Origin: Chrysomallon squamiferum
Lineage: Eukaryota > Mollusca > Gastropoda > Neomphalida > Peltospiridae
Direction of reading: 5' to 3'
DNA length: 64,000 nucleotides
Assembly: GCA_012295275.1 (NCBI GenBank)
Contig: CM022665.1
Coordinates: 5,065,167-5,129,166, forward strand
The notes beneath the pieces are model-generated. The model was given only the letters and a program-made list of their open reading frames with translations. It did not search any database and was not told where the DNA came from. The number at the start of each line of letters is the position of its first letter. Positions within the stretch are counted from its first letter, which is position 1. Shown in pieces: positions 50,884 to 63,953 of the stretch. The position numbers were made by a program, and so were the translations under genes.

Positions 50884-53800
50884 GTATTGTGTTAAAAAAA
50901 AAATCCTGATTATAATATAAATAATTTTAATAATGATGTTGTAGGGCAAAACCAGTTGTTAATATCTAATATGAATGTTTGCATTATGTCAGTAGGTAAA
51001 AACAATCTTCAGACTGAGAAACATTAAAAATTCTGTAAATATTGCCCTTCAGATACAGTGTTCCTTATACAGGTGAGAAGAGTGTGAATGAAACTAGAAT
51101 GAGAGCAAGACAAAAATTACCCAAAACTGAAGTAAATTTAGTTGCATTAGTAAATTTTGTGATAAAAGCTCTATGCATGTAAAACTGAAATAATCTAAGA
51201 TGTACAGAAAGACATATGCCTGTTTTGTTTCAGTTTCATAATTCATTATACTTAAACCAAAAGTTTCAGTTATAAGAATCAATATTCTACATCACACTTT
51301 GGGTTATAATTTCAATTTTCACATACAGATATATAGCAATGATGGTATTTTGATGGCACTTATGGCACAATAAGATTTAAATACTTCTGTTCTCATAATA
51401 AAAGACTTACACACAGTTTGATTAAACGTCTTTTCATTTTAATAAATATAAATTTCTTTTCCAGATTGTGAATATTCACTGCAAGCACAAAGCAGATGAC
51501 AAGTGAAACAAACAAAATCTACTTTTGGAGAATCATTTTATTCTGAACAAATTTTCACATAATATTTACTTTCCAGCATCACTGCAAAAGACACACTGTT
51601 TTTACTTACTCCTGTATTTGGTGAAATACATGTACTACTTTTGACTAATTGACAGTTGTAATACAAGTCATCAACAAGTCAGTAGAAGAAAATGCTATAT
51701 ATGTTTTCATTTTGAAACTGATTCAGCAAGAAAAAATTAATATATTTTCACTTTCACACCTGCACCTGCAGAAACAATGAACATAAAACCAATTTTATCA
51801 GATACACAAATATATACATTTCCACAGCCATATCCACACACATATATATATATATACACGCACATATAATCCATCCATTCACAAAGAAGGACATTGAAAC
51901 ATACTGATTATATATTATAATCAGATACATGGTTTGATGTTATAACATTTGTTTAACTGTTTAACTTTATTATGACAATATATTTCACTGAACAATTCTA
52001 GATTAACATAGTTAAGCTTTCAGTAAATATTTATCCAGATGAAGTAAAGTAGTTTTTAGATCAAGCATCTTATTTAAAAAAAACCAAATATATATATATA
52101 TATTTTAATGATTTAACCGGTGGATACATTTCATAATAAGGAGGCAGCATTATACAGTGGATTTAACCGTCATATAAAATTTTGATTTGTAAATTATTGT
52201 TGTTCAGCAAAAAATATGCAGACAGCACAATTCTAAACTTAGAATTTCAAAAATGATGCCAGAAACAATTTATGCTTTATCTCTGTCTTTTGTAACCATA
52301 TGTTCAGTCAATCTGTATTCAGCGCAATATGTAGCTGAATGGTCATAAATGACGAAAAGATTCATCATTCAATTTTCATATATTATTATATACTTCACAT
52401 TCATATGTTTCTCATCTTTTTTCATATTCCTTTTATTTATTTATTAAATATTTGTATGACATTGTTTTTTTAATTTTATTTTTAATAAATGAAGAAAAAA
52501 TAAAAGAAAAATATTTTTGGATCTTCTCATTTTGTATGTGAAATCTGTTTATAATTAATTTTCATACAGTGTAATATGCAGACGTCTTTTAGTACATATT
52601 ACTTTAAAAAAAAAAATAAAATAAAAAAGATTAGACTTGGACTTGTTTGAACAGTTGTAAATCTTTTTAATAAGTAATGACACGTATATACATTCTTCAG
52701 CATGGAAAAGAGTATTTCTAAAGTACTGGCTCTTAGCTTGTTACAACTAGTATATTTTACAAAATTTGATGACTTCTGGTGACTTCCAACTAAATATACC
52801 ACCATTTTTTTCATTTTTAAATTAGTAAAGAGTTTGTAATTTTTAAAGATTTTGTTTGTAACATAAAAGAATATACAAATGGTAAAGTTTCAACCCATTT
52901 ATAATTTATTTTCCATTCAGTGGGAAATCCATTTCATAATATATTAAAAACAGTTTATTAAAGTTTTTGTATTCTGGATGTACTATTTTCATTTTAACAA
53001 ATAAATATTTGTTGAAATGGTTAAAAAAATAAAATAAAATAAAATAAAATAAATTATAATAATAATAGTTTTAACTAAATTAATTTTGAATCAGATATTG
53101 ATATGTTTTTTTATTATTATTATTATTATTATTTTATTATAATTTTTATTTGATATGGAGTCTGTTAGTGTTGTCATTTTTTTTTTTTTTATTATTATTT
53201 AATTGTTATTCTTACTATTTTTTACAATAAAATACTGAGTAAACATTCATTTTAGATTTTCATTTATTTAGATTTAAATTGTAATTATTTAAAAATATCA
53301 AAAATGTTGCACAGTCATTAACAAGGAAAAGATTTTCCAAAATGAACTTCATTTAAATGTTTTATGCTGTTCAGTACTGTGAATCAGAATTTGTTGAATT
53401 AATAATTTATTAATTAATAGTTCAAAACAAGAACAAAACTACATATATCTCATAAATAGTAATTTTTAAATTTACCTAAAAAGAAAATATTTATGTTTAT
53501 GATTGGCATTTTACAATCACTTTTTTAGATATAATTTTCTATTATGTTTACAGGACATACTGGATATTTTTCTCTTTTTTTTTTTTTTTTTTTTAGTGAT
53601 TCATTTTGACTAGTACTAAAATTTTCATTTTCAAACTGTATTGTCTGTCACATTATTAAATTATTTGCTGGATGCCTTTCTTTATTTTCTTTTTTTCATG
53701 TTTTATTTAAAATTATATTATTGTTATATTGTTAGCAATAGTATAATAAAACTGATGGAAAAAGTCATTATAATTTATTTTTATAATAAGCCTAGTATAA

Positions 53801-53891
53801 TGATTATGTTAATGTATCCAGCAGATTTAAGTACCACTGATTCAACAATCAGGTTTATCTGTTTTTCTTTTTTTTCATACTTGTTTACACA

Positions 53892-53893
<2 letters not shown>

Positions 53894-53925
<32 letters not shown>

Positions 53926-53936
53926 TATTATTATTA

Positions 53937-53985
<49 letters not shown>
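53894..53985 (+). repeat. (AAT)n-(ATT)n self-complementary microsatellite
   Basis: About 10 AAT triplets followed directly by about 19 ATT triplets with one GTT interruption, so the two halves can pair as a hairpin. It yields a false polyAsn/polyTyr open frame. Confidence 0.92.
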
Positions 53986-53986
<1 letters not shown>

Positions 53987-55308
53987 TGTTTACAAAAAGA
54001 ATATTGTTGTATTCTCTCAAACTTAAATTTAGTTAATGAATTTCACTCTGACAAAACATTGCTTTCATTGTTAACCCTTTGAATCCAAGGCAGCCATACA
54101 AATGTGCATCTCCATTCCATTAGTACACAGGCAAAATTACCAAAAGTATTTGCATTATCCATTTTTGGTCTCAAGAATAAAATGAATATGCTATATAAAA
54201 ATGTTTTACAGCTGTTTTATACAAAAGTTGTGTTAATTTGTGAGAAGAATTTTTTTTAAGTAAAAACCAATTTTTTTAGTTATTATTTTGGTTTTTTGGG
54301 GTCTTTTTTTTTTTTGGGGGGGGGGGTTGTTAATATTTTAACTGCCAAAAAGGTTTAAAAGGTTGAATGACATGTGGAGATATTTGTTTTTTGAAGTACC
54401 ATTTATATTAAATGTGTTCATCAGTTGTGTTATTATGACTGAAAATTTTGTTACAATAAATAAGTTTTATTAAAGCTGCGTTATTTTCTTTTGTTTGATG
54501 AAAACAAAGCACGACCATTTGGAATTGGTACACCATAGATGAAAATATGTTCAGTTTGTTTTAAGGTACATTCTCACTTTTCAAGAGATTGCACTGACTT
54601 GTCAGTGCAGTTGAATTATGCTGGAAGAACATTTAGAATCGGTTTCAAATAATTCGTTGACAACATCAAGAGCTTTCTTCCACATCCATTTTCAAAAGAC
54701 AAAATAATTTATTAATTATAGTAATTAACTTGGTAATAGTAAAACATAACCTTAAAGTATTAGATAACTAACAGGTACATTAAATGTTAAACCTGCCGAA
54801 AATAGATTGAAAATATTTTCAAATTAAACATAATTATATTTCAGTTAGAAATAAAAAGACATGGAGAGGCCGTTTACAAATTTTACTATTGACTTAATCA
54901 GAACTGTATGAAAGCTTAATAAGAAAAAACAATATTTTTTAGTATAATAATAAGGGACAGGAAGCCTGTTGTCAGTATTACAGATTAATAAATGAGGACT
55001 TTTTTCACTCATTTTCCTTAAGCAAACCAATACCAGTGCTCTTAATAAACAGTGTGGACCACCAGCTTGAATGGGAAATCACAGAGTAAGAATACTACAG
55101 AGGATTAATCCTGTCCACCCATTATGTCTTCCTTAGAGACCATTGAAAAAGGAAATGAAACAATCTACAATTTAAAATTGAATGTATTATAGGTTCAAAG
55201 CAGCTATGAAATGAGGAAAATGAAGTGGCATTAAAACATATTTAAAACACTTATATATATATATATATATATATAAAATCAATACTGGGTTTGAATGTGT
55301 AAATAATA

Positions 55309-55339
<31 letters not shown>

Positions 55340-55741
55340 TAAAAGTAATTATATAATTATTTAAAAGAAATCTTAAAAAAAAAAGTACTATCATGCCTAG
55401 GACAAAAACAGATGTTTCATGTAGGTAGGTTTTATTTAACCAAACAGAATTAGAAGAAATGCAGTTTTGTTAAAGTTAAATATGCAAACATAAATAAAGA
55501 GACTGTATTAAATAGTGTGATGCAGTAACTATGAACCCTTGCATAAAGGTGACAGAATAGCCCTGTTGAAAAAATAACACTATAGCATCAACGATATTCA
55601 AGGTCGAAACACGACCATATGTGTCTACTGAAATCACTATCCTTTTGGATGAAACTTCTGGGTGAGACTTTTAGTCCGCAAAGCTACTGATTATTATTAT
55701 TATTGTTATTTCTGTTGTTGTTGTTACAAATATATACTATT

Positions 55742-55804
55742 TAATGCTGGAGCGAAAATCGCTTTGGGTAATACGTTAACTGTTAGGGTGGTGCTCCAGC
55801 ATTA
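55742..55804. repeat. 63-bp inverted repeat just upstream of the ZC3H14 start codon
   Basis: Perfect 12-bp arms, TAATGCTGGAGC at 55742-55753 and GCTCCAGCATTA at 55793-55804, are separated by 39 bp. It ends 95 bp before the ATG, so it is in the promoter or 5' UTR. It may form a stem-loop or be a tiny transposon remnant. Confidence 0.8.
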
Positions 55805-55899
55805 GGAGGAAACACATCAAAAACATATTATGGTGGCCAAACGTCGTTGGTTCTGGTAAAAGTTGTTTTAACATGGTTTTGTAAAGTCAAAATTGCAAA

Positions 55900-56324
55900 A
55901 TGGAAATGGGCTCGGAAATAAGTAGTAAGATTCGGGTAAGATCTCGGTTAAATGTTAAAGTAAATTTAGCCAGTAAACAAATGAAATATTGGTACGTTTT
56001 TAAACCACTGTCATAATATAATTATCAAAATTTGATTCAAATTGAAGTTACCGGCCTTCGTGCAAATTGTTCCATTATACGAGCATTTTCACGAGAGAAA
56101 ACATTCAGTATAAAATTTAACTATTTACTTCTTAGATACTTCCATCGTTAGTTAGTTCATTGTTTCATAAATTATTATTATTAATATTATGAATTTTTAT
56201 TACTATTAACATTATTATGTTATATTGGTGTCATTCACCCTTAATTCATTAGATTCCCGTATCAATAATATGGCATATGAAATTGGTTTTTATTGTTATT
56301 TTTATTTTTATATATTTATTTATT

Positions 56325-56410
<86 letters not shown>

Positions 56411-57258
56411 GTGTGTAATTTTCATTTTACACTCCCAGTAAATATTTTCATTTAGAAGTTTAAGATGTGACTGAGTTCTTTCATCAAGATAAACACTCAT
56501 TGGTTACGTGAACTGTCCTCTGCACAGATTTTTGTTTATTATTCAGAAATGCCACAAAGTAATAAACTTTTGAATATCTTTGGATTCAGAAGACACAATC
56601 AAGATAATATGTATATATATAGTAAATACACTATCTTTATTTGCTGACAAACAGATTCAGTTTCATTGTCAATGCTGCCATGTCCCACTTCTTATTAAAA
56701 GCAATAAAATAATTGATTTTTGTTTATTCAGCATGATAAAGTAAAAATATTGATATTTTTCAACCTTTAATATGATTTAATAATCTTTGGAAAAATTCCA
56801 TATTCCTAGCGGCATTAAATGATTAATCATCTTGGTTTTTACTTTTTAGTCAGCCATCAAAGCAAAGTTGGTGGAACTTGGTGCATATGTTGGTAAGTCC
56901 ATGTTATTATTACATAATCGTAAAACTATTTCTATGTTTTTCAGTAAAATAATCTTGTTAAATATAAATAAATAGTATCAAAAAGTATTTTAACTATTTT
57001 CATCATGATTTGACTATAAAACCAAGCCACTGAACAAAAAAAAAAAAAAAGAAAAAAGGAGGTTGACGAAAATTGAAATAATCATCATGACATTTCTTTT
57101 AGTTTCTGGAAAAAACGTATAGTTTTTAGTTTTAATTTCTGTCATTAAGGATAAATTATCTAAGTATACTTAAATTGGATCAAGCAATCATGTTTTGGTA
57201 ATAATGAAGTATGTCAGTAAAAAAGTTATTTCTGATGAGAATGACTTATAATTAGTTT

Positions 57259-57290
<32 letters not shown>

Positions 57291-60200
57291 ATTTACTCAT
57301 GCACATGTGCACACACACGTACAAAAGCACACAAATATATCCTAAGATACACTTTAAATAGTTTTGCTGAATGTGCAATTTATTCAGCCTTCATAGAGAA
57401 TATTTCTGACAAAACACTATATGTTGCACTCGGTCAGTTGGTGGTGGTGGTTGTAATTTTAAACATTTTAACTGGATTATTAGAAATGGAAGAACAAAAT
57501 GGTTTATTTAAGATAATATAGAATATATAATATACATTTAAATATATATTTTTACAAGATAATGTTTTATTACTAGTTTTCTCATCATATTTGCTCATAA
57601 ATGATTTTCTTACTACATAAAATGTTTTAATTATGATTATATGCCATTATATATGTATATGTACTTTATACATTATACTTAATGTATTTTTTAATTAGAT
57701 ACAAAAATTTATTTCTGTATACAGTATGCTTATTATTAAATTTATTTCTCTACTATATGTAATGAAGCATAGAAACTTTCACTTTATATTTTGCTCAAAG
57801 ATGATGAACTTTCTGACTACATTTAATGTTTTATGATTATTAAAATTTATATTTTAAAATTAGACTTACATTTAATTAACCAGATAAATATTTCCTTTTT
57901 TATTTACTCACAGATGATGAACTACCTGACTACATAATGGTAATGGTTGCCAACAAGAAAAGTCACACTCAGATGTCAGAAGATCTGGCACTTTTTCTTG
58001 GACAAAATACAAAGAAATTCACCAGCTGGTCAGTAAAGTAACAATAATGTTTTAACAATGGTCAGTCTGACATTATTTTATTATTTGATTTTCTGTGCAA
58101 AATCAAAACAGTCTGATTCTTTTCTGATATTTATTTTTTGTTGCTTAAATTTATTTATGCCTTGGTATCTGTTTCATAATATAATAAATAAATAGAAGAA
58201 GAGAAAGAAAAAGTATTTTAATAATGTGAATGTGAGTGGTGAAGATTTCTTAAGTGACAGTTAATAACATTTTAATCGTACCTAGATGATTAATTATTGT
58301 GATACAACAATAGATATGTTAAAGAAAGGATAATATATGTTTAATTTCCCATAATAATATTTTTGATTGATGTAAAAAAAAAAAATAATAAAAATATTAA
58401 TAAAATTTATATTCAAAAAAATATATTTGTTTCTTTATATTTTATATATTTTTGAATCATTGAAATACATTCTGTCCAGTGAAAATTAATTGGTAATATA
58501 TATTTTTCAGGTTGAACAGTTTATTAATAAAATTACAATCTATATCTACTGGTAAGTATTTTCTGCAATCCAATTAAACTTACTGGTAACTATTCATTTT
58601 GTTTTGTTGATTGATTCATCTTGTCATTGCTTAGTCACTTTTTAGTGGTACAAATAATGAGATATATATGTATTAATCTTTTGTAAACTTGCTCATTATT
58701 ATTCTTTTGTTGTTTCAATGTTTAGATTCTCCTTAAAATAAATTAATATTTTCATTACTTTCATCAGGTTTCAGTTGGAAGTTTTCGAACCGTAATGGTT
58801 TATTATATAATGGATGTAAAGGTTGTCTCTCTTGTTTTGTTTAGCTCATTAATAATAGTATTATAATATTGGGAGTCATTTCATTCAGACAAATCACTTT
58901 CTTTTTCATTTTTCAGAAAAAGAAGCACCTGATAGCAAGAAAAGGAAGAAGTCAGCAACAAAAAAGAAAGTTAAAAGAAGAAAAAGTTCTGAGAATGTTG
59001 CACCTACAACTTCTACACCAGTGTCTGAAAAGCAAGACAGAGATGATGGAGAGCCAAAAATGTCAGAAACTTTAGTGCTTGATGATGAACCAGAGCTGAC
59101 AGTCCAGGCTGATACAGGTAGTGACACATAACGGAATAGTTTTAATCCTGCATATAGTACCACGTAAATACCTCATATGTGTCTGGTCTTTGCCATCACC
59201 ACTATTACCATTTTCTGCTGCTAAGTGTGCTACATATTTATTAAAATTAAATTTAAGACAAATGCTGAAGAGTTCTTGACAGATAAAAATGTCTTTTTGC
59301 AAATGACTTCTGAAAAGATGACCTCAGATAAAAAAAATTAAAACAAATTACATTTCAGATGAATTCACTGAGGAAATGAAACAGTTTGAAGAGACATTCA
59401 AACCATCACAAGATTTTACAATGCCAGAGACTAAAGCTGTCAATAAGGCGCCCAGTGTAAAATATAAAGAAAGTCTTGATACAGTGGTCAAAGAAGAGCC
59501 AGAAGAACCAGTCCCAAAAAGTGCATCTGCTACCAAAGTGGTCTACAAGCAGCCATCAGGTGAAGTGGAGGTCAGTGCTGTCCTGTTAAATGAAAACAAA
59601 AAAACAGTTGATTCTCACTTAAAACCAGACAGACAAGATGTGGCTGTACCTGTGAAAAGGAACATTGTCACCTCAGCTTCTAGCCAGAAACAAACTTTTA
59701 TTATCAAGGTATGTTAAGAATACAATTAACACTTCATTTTCTGTTTGAGTAGGTTGTTTTTCCATAAAATATAATGAGTATTCAGTCCCTCAGTTGTATC
59801 ATTTCAGTCTTTTTATTTTTCTATTATGTTAATATCAAATGTTAAGTTTTTGGAGTAATATATTTTAATATATCTTTTGAAAATTGTATTTTGGGATAGC
59901 AATACAAATTAACAAGATATTTTCATAACTACGCTTTGAAACAGTTGTAAGAGTTTTATTTTTTTTTTTTAGCGTCATGATAAAGAAGGTGATGTCAACA
60001 TGGTGTATGTTCAGCCAACTCCTGTTAGCTTGGGTAGCAGGGTAAGAGTGTTTTAATATTTGTTACTGTCTTTAACATGTTTAAGTTAAAACAGAGACAA
60101 GGAAAGAAAGGAAAAAATGTTTCATAACAATCAGAAGTTTATATTTTAACAAATGATTTTTTTTAAAATTTAGAATGGAGTGGATCTGTTCTTCTATATC

Positions 60201-63200
60201 TTAAACCAAAATATGTCATCCTGGAAATGAAAATATTATTTTTTGTTGGACTAACTAGTTTTATTCATTAGACATAACTTTTATTCTTCCTCATTCCTCT
60301 CTCTCTTTTTTTTTAATATTTCAGAACAGAAAGATTTATATCAGTGTATTTATTTAAGAAACATATCAAAATATATATTTGTATTAAAGATATTATATCA
60401 GTATATTTATTTTAAAGATAAAATATCAGTGTATTTATTTATTTTAAAGACATTAACTCAGAATGTCACCACAGCCCCAGGTCGAACAGCCATAAAGCGA
60501 AAAGCTCTTCCCTCTTTGGTCGGAACAGTTATTCAGAAGCCAGAGGAGGTTGAAGAAGAATATGATCCATACAACCCTACTGTTGGAAATGTTGCCAGTG
60601 TTGTCAGAGTGACAGCTAGAAAGTACATTTATTTAAATATATTATTTGAGTGTAATTGTGTCTTATTTTATTTTATTTTATTTTATTTTAATTTTATTTT
60701 AATTTTTTTTTTTTTTTTTTTTTTTTAATGGATGGGAGTGTTATTAAAAATGTTTAAACATTTTAAAACAGATAAACAATTAAATGTGATAGTCATTTAA
60801 AGAGAAGATCACTTTAAAGTGTTACTCTGATGGTATATTACCAGTGGCCTGAATTTATTTTACATTCTTGCAGTTTATTATTTCAAATTTTTCTTATATT
60901 ATTTATTTATTTCATTTTTTTTTTTTTTTTTTTTTGTTTCTGGTACCTGTTGTTAACAAGTTTATGACAGTAGGTCTTGCAAAATTAAACACAGATAATA
61001 TGTGTGCAAGTACTGTAAGCTATAGGCTATACTTATTTACTTACACTCACAAATGATAGGTCTTAATTTTATATCTCAACAATGCAGCAGTACACATTAG
61101 CTATGGAACTAGATTATTATAACTGTTAAGCTGTATTTATTTACTTACACACACTAATGGTTAGCAATATATACTGACACAGTGGACTCCGATTACTGAT
61201 GCTAGAAGAATTATGTTCATCCTGTATCAATTGTTAATGGACCACTTTCAAGTATTCTCATGAGTCTATAAGTACCATCAAAGATTTGTTTTAAAGACTT
61301 GTATACTGTTTTCAGATCCAGTGTGCCTCCTTCCATGCAGGCTAACAAATCTCTGCTGTTAAAGGCAATGACGGATGCTGAGAAATCAGTTCTCACTGCC
61401 AGATCCTCATCTGTTACAGAGACTGCTGCTAGGACAACGTCAAGTATGTGTTATGTGATTTCAGTATGGTGTTTATATATGTGTATGTATAAAACAAAAT
61501 AACTAAATTTGTTAATGTTAAACTTAATGATAGAAGAGTTTGTACAACTACAAATATTTGTTTTAAATTTTAACAAGGTATATATTAAATAAACTAAATT
61601 TGTTAAATGAACCTGTTAGTTTTAGAGATACATGAGTTTGGACAACTGTAAGTATGTGTTTTAGATTTTAGCTTAATATGTGTTGAATAAAATAGATTTG
61701 TCATTGTTAAAATAAATCTGTTGGTGTTACAGATGCTAGTGTTTTGACTGTTACTTATACAAGTTTTATATTTAAACATGGTAAATGTTGAATAAAATAA
61801 GATTCATTTGTTGGTTGTTAAATGAACTTCTTATTGTTACAGGTCCTGACGTTAGGACTACTACAAGTATGTGTTTTAAATTACAGTATAGTAAATGATA
61901 AATAATAGTTAATTATAAACTTATCAGTGAATTATTTGTAAAATGTAAATATTTTTTATTCTGCATTTTTTAAATGTAATAAAAATAAGGATTATATTCA
62001 CGTGTTAGGTTGTTAGTTTTACATTTTTGTTTTAAGTCCCATTTTATATTTCAGAAGTCTGTGGTCATGTCTGTTCATTCAAAAGAAATGTTCATGAACT
62101 TGTGATATTTTAAAAAATATTGTTCTTAATGTAAATATCTTTATCTGATCTATTTGAAAATCTGTGTTTCAGGTCAGGCCTATGTTATGCCAATGCGTCG
62201 GGAAGCTGTGACAGAGGTGTACAAGCCTACACAGTTGGAGCTCACATCTCGATCTCGTAAAGAAGAGATTATGAGGACCATGAAATACACTATCAGAAAC
62301 CAAACTGAGGTTGGGAGTAATAAAGAGCCTGGCAAATTACCTGAGCTTAAAATAGGTGTGTTTTATAAACAAATTTCCATTTAATTTTGATCTCACATGA
62401 TGTTAATATAAGAACTTAAATGTGTCAATGTATTTTTTTTAAACTGAGAATTGTTTCTTGTCATTAACCAGCACTGTAATTTGATTAAATTTTCTTCTGT
62501 TTTATGAAATTCATTTCTCATTAATGTACAGTATGTAAAATTATTATTAAAAAAGAAGTAAATCTGAATTACTTTTGTGTCAGTCTTTAAAAATTATTAA
62601 CCTTCTTCCCACTTCCAAAAAAAAAAGAAGCACAAAAACCTCCAACAAATAAGCAGAAAACTGCTATTTTTATTTGAAAACAAATAATAACAAATCCACG
62701 AATACTTTGTGTTATAAATAATACTTACCCCGTATTAACTTTGATTGAATTGTAATTCCAAACACTGTGTCTTTTGCATCAGAGTAAATGATTTTAACAT
62801 ACTAACTAGCACCTGCATTATTAATTGCTCCAGACTACCGAGTTGTTGAGTGTGAACTTGGAGAGGATGTGGACTCCAGCCCAGAGCTGTTGGGAATTGA
62901 TGAAAGAAATGTTGAGACACTTGTTGACATGAGTATTCCAGAGAGCACTGGAAATACTGTCACTAATAATGACTACAGTGAGAAGATTTCTGAAATAAAC
63001 CAACGAGTTGTGGAAGATGGGCCAAGAATTATAGAAGAGAAGTTAGTGAAATACATATTGTTGCCGTTTTATTAAATAAATTAAAATGAGGAAACATTTC
63101 ATTGTACCAGTCAACTAACGCTTATTCAGATATTTGGGGATAGATCAAGCACACAGTCTGCTTGCTTTATTTGTAACGTAACCAGTTAAGTTAAATGAAT

Positions 63201-63953
63201 CAAAACTTTTCTGAATTTTAGACAACTGACTATCTGTATTACATGAAAATAAGTTTGTTAACATTAAATTAAATTTCTTAATTTGTTGGTATTTTTATAA
63301 TTCAAAGAATTGTCAAATGAGTTAAGATTTAAATAGTTTCTAAAATCACTAAAAATAAAAAAAATAATTCTACATTGGTGAATTTTACAACTATAACTGT
63401 ACAAAATGTTGAAACCACCATTGTTGTAGTTTTAGCGTTCAGCAAAATAGCTTTTATGTTCATACAAGATAATGTTACCAGATTATTGTAATACTTTAGC
63501 CATCCTAATTTTCTTCATCTGCTGTTGACATACAAAATATATAGGATTTTTATTCTAGCTATTTCTATATGTACTTTGTCTTGAACTAACTCATGCAGTA
63601 ATTCTAAAAAGTATACAGTATATTAATCTTGGTCCATATTCAGTTTAATTCTTGCTCTTAAACTGCATTTTAATCAAATGTTTGATTAAATATGTTGTTA
63701 CAAACTATATTCAAATAATTTTACTACATCAGACCAAAATTAGAAGTGGAGCCAGCATCTGTTACAAGTAACACACGGTTCATTGTCACACTGGATGGAG
63801 TTGACCCTGACCAGTATGATGAAAATGGACAAGAGGATCTGTTGTCAGATATTCGTAGAACTGAACACATCCAGGAAGTGTTGCCACAGGCAGGACAAAA
63901 AGTATCTCCACCAAAGGTTAAACCTTTCTCCATTAGCCTACAAGATTCAGACG
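55900..63953 (+). CDS. ZC3H14: ZC3H14 (Nab2 orthologue), 5' part; continues beyond right edge
   Basis: Nuclear poly(A) RNA-binding protein that limits poly(A) tail length and affects mRNA processing. Exons: 55900-55935, 56850-56892, 57914-58028, 58511-58551, 58917-59117, 59359-59708, 59973-60041, 60450-60622, 61316-61443, 62173-62355, 62834-63041, 63733-63953. Together these give about 589 codons, all in frame. Exons 1-4 encode the N-terminal PWI-like fold (MEMGSEISSKIR, LGAYVDDELPDYIMVMVANK), near-identical to the human protein. Exon 5 holds a strongly basic nuclear localisation segment (KKRKKSATKKKVKRRK). VVKEEPEEP in exon 6 is a SUMO-consensus-like site. Exon 9 has the conserved PPSMQANKSLLLKA. 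Exon 12 has RFIVTLDGVDP. The C-terminal CCCH zinc fingers are outside the window. The exon 8 acceptor could be 60450 or 60462; both keep frame. A 24-nt microexon candidate lies at 61843-61866. Confidence 0.94.
56316..56417 (+). repeat. (TTTA)n, (TTA)n and (TGTGTA)n compound microsatellite
   Basis: Successive TTTA, TTA and TGTGTA repeats in ZC3H14 intron 1; source of a false polyTyr/(VY)n frame. Confidence 0.92.
57260..57291 (+). repeat. (GT)n microsatellite
   Basis: About 15 GT units in ZC3H14 intron 2. Confidence 0.9.
61412..61905 (+). repeat. Diverged tandem repeat of about 93-115 bp, 5 copies, spanning a ZC3H14 exon-intron boundary
   Basis: Copies start near 61412, 61527, 61620, 61725 and 61835. 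The first unit includes the last 32 bases of exon 9 and its donor (AACGTCAAGTATGTGTT). The last unit keeps AGGACTACTACAAGTATGTGTT and adds an acceptor (TGTTACAG). Middle copies have lost one or both splice sites. The AAATAAA/AACT-type and TTTGTTAATGTTAAA-like inner blocks recur in each. Confidence 0.75.
61843..61866 (+). other. Candidate 24-nt in-frame microexon of ZC3H14
   Basis: Preceded by TGTTACAG and followed by GTATGTG, this 24-base segment has the same phases as its neighbours (enters after one base, leaves one base). It would insert SPDVRTTT-like residues between exon 9 and exon 10 without a shift. It is homologous to the tail of exon 9. Whether it is spliced in cannot be told from sequence. 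Confidence 0.45.

Larger units (their letters stand above)
50884..55899 (+). other. Senataxin-like 3' UTR and intergenic DNA before ZC3H14
   Basis: No coding exon recognised on either strand. AATAAA signals occur at several sites, such as 51397-51402. Microsatellites include AT units at 51841-51856 and 55252-55276, AAAAT units near 53030-53051 and the AAT/ATT block at 53894. A perfect 9-bp-arm palindrome (TGCACTGAC...GTCAGTGCA) lies at 54590-54609. The promoter of ZC3H14 should lie in the last few hundred bases. Confidence 0.5.

Noticed and set aside
53641-54036. 131-codon open frame, plus strand
   Set aside because: The frame is made by the AAT/ATT microsatellite (polyAsn then polyTyr) with low-complexity AT-rich flanks; no protein-like composition.
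61178-61260. Possible transposon end beginning CAGTGGACTCCGATTACTG
   Set aside because: Resembles a Tc1/mariner-type terminus, but I found no matching second end nearby; could be a fragment but not supportable.
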